Shown: in pieces, positions 37,451 through 47,809 of the stretch
How positions within the stretch are numbered: position 1 is the first letter of the stretch
Layout: each line of letters starts with the position of its first letter
Assembly (NCBI GenBank): GCA_022836615.1
Contig: MU405281.1
Span: forward strand, 62,001 to 126,000
Source: Annulohypoxylon bovei var. microspora
Taxonomy: Eukaryota; Ascomycota; Sordariomycetes; Xylariales; Hypoxylaceae
DNA: 64,000 nucleotides
Direction: 5' to 3'
Notes under the pieces: generated by a model
What the model was told of the DNA's origin: nothing
Database searches by the model: none
Seen by the model: the letters and a program-made list of their open reading frames with translations, nothing else
Position numbers and translations under genes: made by a program

Positions 37451-37498
37451 GAAACATGAAGGAGATCTTGTAGGTACACATACGATAATGACACTTAA

Positions 37499-38812
37499 CT
37501 ACACCTTCCCAGCTAGATACAATATGTTTTCTCCAATCGCTTCTGTCAACTCGCCCTGTCCCGTGTACACGTACCTGGCTGTCTGAGGCCACGACTCGGC
37601 ATGAGGCATCGGTAGGTAGATGACATCGCCCTCGTGAACATGACCAGATACCAACAGAGCCGCAACGACGGGTAGGTACGCACGCGCGTACTTGAGATCT
37701 ACAAGAGCAGAAATGGTTAGCACTAGTGATAGGCATAAGAGCTTGGGTCGAAGGATTTCGATTCGAAGACGGAGTAACTATTGTGATTAGGAGTGTCTGG
37801 CGAGGATGTACTTACGGATCGGTACCGCTCTCGCGTCTCTTATTAGACTATCGAGGTCAAGGCTACTGGTGCCTGACCGTAGCAACGTTCCCGACCGCAC
37901 GCTACTAGAGCGTCTCGACCTCTGTTGCGCCGGGGACGGTGTGCTGCTCTGAGACGATATCGACGGGAGGCTAGGACGACGCCGGTCGTTCGGACTGCCG
38001 TCAGCTTGATATTGCTGTGGCGGGTCCGGTATCGTAGCTCGGAGCTCGTCTATATCGAAATTGCGTTGGATTAGAAACGATGGCCTATCTAAAGCTCGAG
38101 GCCGGACGATGGCGCGAACCGTCAGCCGATTCTTCGTCGTTGCGCACGCTGATACTTTCGCAAGCTCTGGTCTCATAATTTCCGTCGGGGAATTGCTGTT
38201 ACGCCGGCGTAAAGATCTGGCGATGACGAACGCGTCGGCCGTCTTGGCGTTGCCGTAGTAGACGTGACCCCATGTCCGAAGTTGGTCATGAAGCCCTAAA
38301 ACCGAATTTCGTCGTGGAGATACCGGAGATACCTTTCGAGTATAATAACCGGGACTCCTATCTTGAGACCCCGGCATACTGCTTATCGACGCAGATCGTT
38401 CTAGGGCGCCTAGACTGTCGACCCTAGGAGGAAGACTGGGAGAGGCTGGCGTTGGTAAGCCATGAGATATGCTCATCGGTGGCAGTATGCTGATCTTTTC
38501 GAGCCTCGCAACCAAGGGCGACGGGGAATACTCGTCGATAGGGGTCAGAGGCGCCGAGTTTACCACATGTCGTGTTCTCTGGTCGAAACTATCGACGAGG
38601 GCCCGGTCTTGCTTCCGCATCGATTTATCATAAGAGGCAGGATGGACCGGGCTGGGACCTGGAAGGCTCTTGGGAGATAACGGTGACGGAGACAGGCTCG
38701 CGTTAATAGGGGTTGGCCGGAAGATTGTATTCGGCAAACCGCCGTGGTTGCGGTAGTTAGTCCATAGGGGCTCGAGACTCGGGCGCCTCGAAGCATTCAC
38801 ATCGCTTGTCAT
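37499..38812 (-). CDS. Unrecognised Ser/Pro-rich protein with a conserved-looking C-terminal domain
   Basis: Exons 37816-38812 and 37499-37698 join to 398 residues. The intron (37699-37815) has donor GTAAGT, branch GCTAAC and acceptor TTGTAG. The first 150 residues are disordered and Ser/Pro-rich with SP/TP sites (NSAPLTPIDEYSPSPLVARL). Residues about 170-260 look ordered (LGLHDQLRTWGHVYYGNAKT, then VRAIVRPRALDRPSFLIQRN). A basic/serine stretch follows. The C-terminal 70 residues, mostly from exon 2, are compact and hydrophobic (ARAYLPVVAALLVSGHVHEG, YVYTGQGELTEAIGENILYL). YVYTG after a short helical segment recalls the end of BTB/POZ-like folds, but that is a weak impression. I cannot name the family. 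It is transcribed divergently from GWT1. Confidence 0.85.
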
Positions 38813-39891
38813 CGGATATGGAATATGGGATGAGATTGAGAATAAGTAGTGACCTAGATTTAGACTGGAATTGGTTTCCTTGAAAACTCTTCTGAGGTTT
38901 GTAAAGTAGGTTGTTTTGGCTAAGGAGTGTGGTCAACATCCCGCCGCGGGGCTTGACTTAAGAGTATTTTTCTATGAATAGATCAAGATGACAAAGATTT
39001 TTTGTATACTCTCCTTTCTAGTTATGAAAGGACAGGCGCGGGCCGTGAAATCAAAGGGGCAATGCATATTAGCTACAATTACGTCAAGCATACAATGATA
39101 TAGGGAAGTCTCATAGTGTTTGTAAAACCTGTGGCGACGGCAAAAGCCCACTAATTCCATATATTCGATCCGACGGGGTAGCTCTAGGCGATCAGCATCT
39201 CTAAGAAGATAAAGAGAACCTAGAACTCTTGTCGTTTGCTTCGACTAGGATGAGTGATTGATGATCTCAGCTGAGTAAAGGAGAATAAGGGGTCGGCTTT
39301 TTCTTTAGGGCTAGACTTTCAACAAAGAGATTTTTTTCATTGCCACAATTTATATGAAATTCATACAATCCATATCATATAGAGTAGATGACTAGAAGCG
39401 TTTGTTCCTTGAAAAGAGTCGTCTGAAACAAGTCTATCAATGTTGACCTGTCGAAGCATGTGATATAAAAAGGGGTTAGGTATCTCTTATATACATATCC
39501 ATTTGATAATATATCTTATATGCAATATGTATATAGACGAGCTCGTCTAGGTCGTACCTAGTATTTTACAATTTCCTTGATGACATAATTTTTATAATTT
39601 CACAAATGGCCACTACGTAATGACTAAACGTGGTTTAGCCACATTTGATTGGCCAACCCCAACCCGACTCCAATTTGTCGTTTCGCAAGTTACAAGGTTA
39701 CAAGGCTGAGATACTTCCAAAGCTGTTTTTAATGACAACACATCAGATATCGAGTTGACATCTGTTCAGACCGGGTCCTTGCCTCCCTTTTCTACCGTCG
39801 CAATGCTAATCTACTTCTCGTAGTATATTCTAAACAAGCTATTTAAACTATCATATTCCATGTTCTTTCCCATAACTTGCGCTAGGAAAAG
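38813..39891. promoter_or_regulatory. Divergent promoter region between the Ser/Pro-rich gene and GWT1
   Basis: These 1079 nt separate two start codons pointing away from each other, so both promoters must lie here. An inverted CCAAT box (GATTGGCCAA, ATTGG at 39648-39652) sits about 240 nt upstream of the GWT1 ATG, and a 16-bp palindrome lies at 39534-39549. A short tract near 39840-39870 (ATTTAAAC, CATATTCC) may be the core promoter of GWT1. Confidence 0.5.
39534..39549. repeat. 16-bp perfect palindrome
   Basis: TAGACGAGCTCGTCTA is exactly self-complementary. It sits in the divergent promoter about 340 nt upstream of the GWT1 ATG and 720 nt upstream of the other start, in otherwise AT-rich surroundings. 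It would suit a dimeric transcription factor, but no known site was matched. Confidence 0.85.
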
Positions 39892-41447
39892 ATGGGTTCC
39901 AATGCGACAGGTTACAAGCAGATGAAGGAGGATTTCGTGTCCAACTTAACAGGAGGTCCAGTCACCGAGATCAACTATGTGGTTACTGTAGGACCTGTAT
40001 GTGAAAATTCAAATATCCCTTCATATTCAGAGTTACCGGCTGACCAAAGATATTCGATCAGATCGCCTTCGTCTTGTGGTCTATCTTGCAGTCGCGCCAG
40101 TCCTTTTTCAAACCGTACAAACCCCTGAGCTTCGTAGTCGATTTCCTCCTAAATGTCGTGGCCGTACTGCTTGCTTTCACGCTCTATGCGAACACGCTAT
40201 TATTACTTTACGGCTTAATTCTCGTCCCTACGATATTCGTTTATGCGCTCCCGCCGAATCCCCCCGCGTCGAGAAAAAAGCCCAAGCTCCCCCCTAACGC
40301 GCAAACTCGGAAATCGTCTGGCGCGCTAAGCGTCCTGTCTACCAAGCCCTTCTTAACGACCTACCGAGGGTCTATGTTGGTCATCACGTGTTTGGCAATC
40401 TTGGCGGTAGATTTCAGGTTATTCCCTCGCAGATTCGCGAAGGTCGAAACTTGGGGCACCTCGTTGATGGACGTGGGCGTGGGTTCCTTCGTCTTCTCCG
40501 CAGGTATAGTCGCCGCGCGGCCGGTTCTAAAGGAGAGGGCCGAGGGGCGGACGACGCCGCTGCTACAGAGGCTCTTGTATTCGATGCGGCACTCGCTTCC
40601 TCTGCTAGTTCTCGGAGTCATTCGTCTCATAAGCGTCAAAGGTCTCGACTATGCGGAGCATGTGACCGAGTACGGCGTCCATTGGAACTTTTTCTTTACC
40701 CTGGGCTTTCTTCCTCCTTTCGTCGCGCTTTTCCAGTCGGCCTTGAAGATTATCCCGTCTTACGCGGCGCTAGCCATCCTACTCGGGGTCATCTACCAAG
40801 TCGTGCTAGAAAGTACAAGTCTGAAAGCGTTCATCCTCGTGGCGCCACGGACCGACCTCTTCTCGATGAATAGGGAAGGTATCTGCAGCTTCTGCGGATA
40901 CCTAGCCATCTTCTTAGCTGGCCAGGACACCGGCATGTTTGTGCTGCCTAGGAGCATCAATCCGCGCAGCGGAACCAGCAACAGCGCTCAACGGACTACC
41001 CTTCTCCTGACTATGGCTGTGTGGACATCTATCTGGTCAATCTTGTATTTCTTTACCACGAATTACTCGTACGGTTTGGGATTTGACGTGTCTCGACGAC
41101 TAGCGAATCTGCCTTATATTTTGTGGACAGCGGCGTTCAACTCAGCGCAGTTATTTGCGTGCTGCGCTATCGAAAGCCTTTTATTCCCGTCGTTTTATAA
41201 CGCCACGGATGTCAAGGCAGAGCATGAGGCGTACGAGACAGCTACGAGCAGGGTGCTGCGATCATTTAATAGGAATGGGTTGGCCATTTTCTTAGTGGCA
41301 AACCTCTTAACGGGGTTGGTCAATATGACTGTACCTACATTAGATGTTGGACCAAGCGTAACGATGGGAATACTGGTAGGTTACGGCGCAGTATTAACGA
41401 TACTTGCAGTCGCGTTGGATACGTGGAATATATCCATCAAGTTATAA
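39892..41447 (+). CDS. GWT1: GPI-anchor inositol acyltransferase (Gwt1/PIG-W)
   Basis: Gwt1 palmitoylates the inositol ring of glucosaminyl-phosphatidylinositol in the ER, an early step of GPI-anchor synthesis on which all GPI-linked wall proteins depend. Exons 39892-39996 and 40062-41447 (65-nt intron, donor GTATGT, acceptor ATCAG) give 496 residues, close to yeast Gwt1. The N-terminal YKQMKEDFVSNLTGGPVTEI is characteristic of the family. The protein is polytopic, with roughly a dozen hydrophobic segments, among them SFVVDFLLNVVAVLLAFTLY, LLLLYGLILVPTIFVYALP and ILVGYGAVLTILAVALDTW. TYRGSMLVITCLAILAVDFR and RRFAKVETWGTSLMDVGVGS are conserved Gwt1 blocks near the luminal active region. An ATG-less second exon would be mis-called as a separate gene if the short first exon were missed. 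Confidence 0.96.
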
Positions 41448-44400
41448 CTTAGGCATAACTAGTTAACTAGATAGTTATATGAATCGTAGATGAATCCTCT
41501 GAAGAATTATCTACCTCTTATCTGGATAGCCATGCGGTCCGTGTTCGAGTCTGGTACATTGACTACATTGTCTTATCCCGTGTGATGTCTTCGGAACCTT
41601 GACGTCTCTGCATCTATATTCTAGCTCCAAGATTAGCATAAATACGGAAATTCGTCTGTAAAGCTACCTACTAGGTACGGTAATGTAACTTGTAGGCGAA
41701 TACTCGAGAATACTAATTTCTCCACCTCGGGTTTGAGGCTGTTCGTATACTATATTTGTGTTTATACTATTGTGCCGCCACTGTCCTTTTGAACTAAACA
41801 ATTGGCTTATTATTCAAAGGACACGAGTCGACGAGAACCTAGTTCTCACTAATGAAAGGACACCGACAAAAATATTATAAAATATGAAACTCATGAAGGT
41901 CTTTCTATTATAAGTAACTAGCGCTATGTTCACATCTTGACTGCCACCTTTCTTCTCCTTTTCCCCATGAGAGTCGCAACTCCCGGAGGAGAAATGTCGC
42001 TAGGTCACTTATTCATATGGTACCTGAGCGTGTTTGAAAAGGCTTGCAAGTTAGGTAAGCTCATCGACGGTGTAGAAAAGTACAATGCTATTAACAGTAT
42101 TCCTTTCTTAGAACCTAGGGCTTTTAAAAGATGAAGCTTGTACCTTGGCGCAAGTCTTTGTCTTTTCTAACTATTATCATCACCTAACCCACTAGAGAGG
42201 TAAGTACCTAGTAGTTGATGATTCCCTTATGTAGTGAACGACCGTTCCTTCGAGAGCTCTGCGATTTGAAAAGGGACGGAACTGCGAGGAACTGGGTACG
42301 AAGAATTATGCGTGCCATGCCACGAGGCGTCACTAGACCATCCACCGGGGCGTTATGGATGCCCGTCATCCCGTCCTACCGTGTTAGATATGTGAAAGTC
42401 ATAAGGTTAGATTTGAAGAGCCTTGATATTATTACTAGTCCTTGCCATATCAATGGAAGGAACCATAAGGACGTTTGATTGAAAGGGAAGTTTACGTATA
42501 TTGGATGAGTTTCTTTAGGAGTTACGAAATTAATGAGTTATAATATCAATCTAACAAGTGCATACTTACCGGTATCTAGGCATGTAGGCTGATACAAGAC
42601 CCGAGGCCTGAGACAGTCCTCCCGCTAGAGTTATCTAGACAGCTTCGTAAAGTACTTACATGACCCCAGGAGGTATTTTACTTTGTTTTGTCTATGTGGC
42701 TATGTATATGCTGGCGTCGACTCTCTCTCGCCGCTTATCGTGGAATGTCTTGTACCTACCTAGGTAGGTATATATCTAGGTGAGTACCTATTTACCGGTC
42801 TCGCTTTAATGGATGAAAAGGGTGGACAATTCATAATCTCGTCGGCTGCCAGCTCTTTTGCACGGTTTGTACCGAGGTACCAGCCTTACCGTACGTTCGA
42901 TTAGTGATGATTAGGAAGATACCATGTAGGTATGTATGAGAAAGAAGATCAGATTACGGGTGATCGCCATCTTCGAGGGCGCGGTAGCGACGATGTGATC
43001 TATGTATCAGATTGATCTCCCAAGGGATTCACACTTTCGGGTGATCATGTAGCCAGCCAGATTCCTCTCTTAAATCTTTCCGCTATTAAGGATCTCTAGG
43101 GCACGGCTCGTCGAATGTAATGTTATTACCTATTAATATATCCCTCGAGACACCAAGTCTAGGTAATACCTAGGAGCTACCGCAGCTCGGTTGAATTTTC
43201 CGGCGCACATGTGTAGATATTGAAGTTTCACCTAAACACTTAATTCAATGTTTGGAGATCGGCGCTTGCTTGCAGAGCAATGAATATGCTCATCCAGGCT
43301 TCCAGGATCTCTTTCTTATTGGTCGAAAATTGTAATTACATAGGTACCTAGGTAATTATATGTGTACGCATATTTCATTCTTCTCGTCCGCCCTCTATCT
43401 CTATCCGTATCCTCAAGCATTGTTACACAACTTATCAAGGCCTTGTGTGTTCCCGTAATGTTTCATGCATGAAAGGGAGTTCCTTGATAAAATATCTATT
43501 ATGACTTTACTGCCATATGAGCGATGACGGGATGGTAAGTAAAAAGTCGAGTGAGGTCCGGGACAAGGGCGATCTTCAGGCGGATACAAAATGCCATACG
43601 CTAAAGGTGAGAGGTCTGAGCTCTTTGGGGGCTTGATCTCGTTTCGGTTAACCGCTTGATAAACTATGCTTTGAACGCTGATAAACAAAAGACTATTCTT
43701 CTGATCCTTGTTCTCACCCATGAAAGGTCATCTCCGACATTCATGCGAAAAGATCTGATCTTCTCAGCCTACCAGCCTGGCGGAGCACATATGTCATATG
43801 TTAAAGCTGAAAGCTGGAATATACTATGTAATCACTTTTGTAGATGTGTGTGTGGTAAGGAGAAAAAAAATGCCGATTTTCATTATGTATACTTGTTTTT
43901 GAACACGAGTGCGTTGGTTGTAAATGTCGCATTTTAAACACCGTTTATTGGATTAGAACCTCAGCCTTACCGAAACTTGACTTAGAGGAACTTCCTTTTT
44001 CAACTTCAATGTTTCAAGTTTAGATGATCATCGCAAAACTTAGTTTGTCATAACCACAGCCTTCGTGGACCACACAATACCTAAACAGCGTGTCCTTCGA
44101 AAACAAAGCAAACCACAACCACGACCCATCGCAAGCGACCGCGACCATGAGAGAAAACTAACACGATTAAATAATACCCTACAATCTGTTATAAGGGGTG
44201 GGTATCTTCATGTTTCCACTCAACTCGCAATATTAGAATTAAACTAGGTACATAGAAGGATAAAAGAAAAGAGAAAAAAAGGCTGACGGATAAGACGGAG
44301 TTATAAATGCTTACATGGCTCAGCCTTACATTGTTAATATCAAAAACCAGAGCTGGGGGAGAAGAAGGCGAAAAGAATTTAAATGGAAGGCTGTATCTCA

Positions 44401-47400
44401 TAATACATACGATGATGTGATCTTAGTCCGATCTCATGGACATTGGTAGGATGAAAGAAATGACTGTTTACGGAATGGACACCTCTTCTTATTTTAGACC
44501 CCGGCATCTATTACCCCTGTCGTTTCAAGTTCCCCGTCGTTTTTCCCATTCGAAAATTCGGTTTCTCTTAGCCGGGACTCGGGAGATGGATGTTAAACGA
44601 CATGGCAGCATGGCCGCGGGCATACATACAGAACTATCAGTTCGTCATCCTTGCGATTCGAGAACGCCACACATGTTTAAATAAAAAGCCGGCAACGGGA
44701 CGGATCTTTTATAGAATATCCTTGTAGAAAGAAACGACAAACACGTTTAATATGAAGTCACATTTTGCATGACTAGCGAGCTGGCCACTTACATGTGTAC
44801 CTCGGTATCTTAGATAGGTAGGTAGGTAGGTATGTAGGTGCTTATAATGGAATTGATATCAAAACTGTTGATATAGACGATAGGGTTTCCGCGCGTATTG
44901 TAGTATATTCCCTTTGTTGTGGAAGATTATCAAACAAGGCATTTTATCAAAACGTACATATGTTCGACTTACATGGCAATCGTATGTTGTCTAAACCACC
45001 GTGCCAAGTCCCTACTTGCCTACATACATACATACTTAGGTATTAGTGCCTAGCTTACTTAGTACGTCAATATAATTGTATTTTATATTTCCATGTTTGC
45101 TCTCATCCTATGTACTGGCCAAAAGTTCAGATGGGACTTCATTAAAAGGCAGTCCTGAGATGCAAGATGGACTTCTAGCGGAGGTTAAATGACACCTACC
45201 TTTGTATCTAGATTCCACATAAGCAGACCCGAACATCCTAGTTCGATAGATCAGCGAATATCAACATTAAAAGGAACAAGTCCTGCGCTCCTCCTGCATA
45301 TAGCAACGAGGAAACGTAATCTAGTTCTTCGCGTTCACTTTGGGGTATTAACTACCGCGTAAAAATTCGAGATTCTGGCTGCATAACAAAACAAACAAGG
45401 CGAAGTTCTGGTAGGTCATATTTGAGCTTTATTATTAACTTGACAAAGATGGAACTGATTATTTGTTATTGGTGGGATATGTATAATACCTGGTATTGTT
45501 TAGTGTTTAAGTATTTCATTACTTTAAGTTATAATGGGATTTATCTAAATGGAGAAGGTGAAGTTATCGAAGAAGTTAGGACAATTGTTCGATCTTTTCA
45601 ATAATTAACTTATCCTCGTTATATTATATTAATTTAGCATTTAGCAATATAACAAGCGGCCGGTATATTTAGGTACCTAAGTAAGAGAGAATAGAATTAA
45701 GATATGGGAATTATGGCCTCTTAATAACATAAAGCTTTCTAAGTTGAAGTTTAAGCAACCGATCGCCTAGACTCTCGGTGAATGTAGCCGTACCTAATGG
45801 CTATTAGGTACCTGATAAGATGCTGCTCGACGGCGCTGTCTTGTGCCGGTATGCAGTGCTGCTCGTGCTGCTCGCGGTACACGCTACGTAAGTACTACAT
45901 AAACCTAAGACTGTATTGTATCGTACCTGCATGAAAATTGATGATTTTATCGTCATTAGGTGGTGGGTACGTACATTATGAAGTACCTCGAGCTTGGGGC
46001 GCTTGGAGACCTTCGTGCTACTTTGGCTTTTGGCCGTCTATCCGTCGTGGTAACTACCTGATGTGGTTAGTACCAAATGTCCCCCCCCACAACGTTCCCG
46101 TATCGCGGTGTCATGTAACCCACTAACCCACTTAGGATCCGTTTTCGGTTAGTATGCTGCTAGTATTCCCCTCTAATAAAGCGGAAGAAAAACGCCAAAA
46201 AGAGACAGAACGCGACCAGGTTGGTACAATACATTGGGTGTAACAAGAAACCCCCCTGTCGGCGTCTCCATCTTGGCCATATTCCAATTTCCCTCTCAAG
46301 GTAATCCCTACCCACATTGTCCCAATTGATGCTCAATTTCACTTGAAGACTTGACGGTTTTGGTCTTGGGGCCTTTTTTTCCCTCCCTCTTCCTCGCCGC
46401 CTGTCGCTCATCACGTCGTCCAGTCCAACCTTTGGCCTGCCTTTATCCAGGCGAAGGCTTTCTAATTTTCATCGCGCGACCTGATATCTCTTTGAAATAC
46501 CTTGCTTAGGTATCTCAAGAGTTGCACGCAACCAACCAAGAAAACAATTGGGAGACGGTGTCTACACCTCAAGCTCTCTTAATTAACACCATTTTTTCTT
46601 CTTCGCATTTTGTTACCCTTGACCCTTCCAACCTCTTTTTCATCTTTTTATTTTCTTTCCCTCTTTTCTTTTCCCCAGTTGGTGGTCAATCTCTAATCGC
46701 AACGCGTTCTCCAATTCCCGTTAAGCGGTGCGTTAGCTAACGAATCTCTTAACTCAATTGCTAGCCGAGTTCAACGATTAAACTCGGCTCAGCGCCGGTG
46801 AAAGGGGCATAGACTTAACTTCGCATACGTTTTTGTGGGTTGTTGAGATCAATCTTTATTGGATCGAAACCTACAGGTGTCAATTTGTCAACCCCCTCTA
46901 GTCCTAGGTCCTTGAAAGGTAACCGACACGCGAAGACGAAACGTCCGTACAGCCTTGAAAGTTACCGTCTACCTCCATAGGTACTCGCTCTTCCCGGATT
47001 GCGATCCCTACCACCTAATATCTACGAATAATTCAAGTTCGGCTCTGATTTTTTGAGTCCTCATCTTCTACAGCTACAGCTACGGCCATCAAGTATACCA
47101 AATCGTAGTGGGTTTGGGACTGAAGGAGAAAGATCCGGAAAAGACAGACAAGGGGACGAAGGAAACTAAAGATTACTGGTGCCCAAAGCTGCAACCCGCA
47201 TCTGCATGTGCATCTAAGCCTCTCCCCTTTTAAACTTGGTGCAAGGTCAAGAAAAAAAAACATTACAACCACAGTACTTCTCTACCGAACGGAGAAGAAA
47301 AGTAGCAACGACGAAACATAATTCTCAATTCTCAGCTAAGACTACACGACAAACGAACCCAGATTACCTCGCTCTTCTCAGCGTAGAGAGACATACATAT

Positions 47401-47809
47401 AACCTGCTACCTGACCTATTCGTTTGATAAGAACGTGGCCAGGGAGACGAATCGCCGATCAGCTGCTTTATCCACGCGGTACGTTCAAACAAGATAGCAC
47501 CCTCATTGCAACGCACAATGCCAATCTGAACTGGCTTATTGGAGGATCAGACGAACCGGCAGCCCTCTCGGTTTTTTATTATAAAAAATTTAGAGGCGCT
47601 CGCAGACATCCCTAATTCCCTAATAATTCTCATCCGTCCATTTCCATCACCTGAACAACACCTAAAACCTTCACCGACTCGAATTCATCACCCCCAAAAA
47701 TAAAAAACTATCGCTGTCAACCCTTGCCAACTTATCGTTTTAGGTACCGTTTCTTTAGGGTCGCATATCCCAAGGCTCTGAAGACCGACCTACGCGTGCG
47801 GCGTAGAAG
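41448..47809. other. Intergenic region, 6.4 kb
   Basis: No gene was recognised. The middle (about 43300-45700) is AT-rich with frames under 105 codons that lack motifs. From about 46130 to 47800 the plus strand shows CT-rich and A-rich runs, as expected for the promoter and long leader of the kinase gene at 47810. Leader introns there cannot be excluded. Confidence 0.5.
42753..42770. repeat. 18-bp perfect palindrome, full-length copy of the dispersed motif
   Basis: TACCTACCTAGGTAGGTA is exactly self-complementary. Half-length versions of it (CCTAGGTA, TAGGTACCT) recur across the window, so this may be close to the complete unit. Confidence 0.85.

Larger units (their letters stand above)
29686..37498. 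other. Intergenic region, 7.8 kb
   Basis: I can support no gene. Open frames reach 153 codons (30177-30638, +), but they read through purine-rich low-complexity sequence and match nothing known. The stretch contains a CA repeat, several TAGGTACCT clusters (31830-31930, 32090-32115, 33160-33240, 34430-34460), an AT hairpin near 35400 and an AT-rich island at about 36100-37450. Its right end is the 3' flank of the minus-strand gene ending at 37499. Confidence 0.5.

Noticed and set aside
40388..40873. 161-codon plus-strand frame inside GWT1
   Set aside because: It is an alternative frame of the GWT1 second exon; the GWT1 frame has all the conserved blocks.
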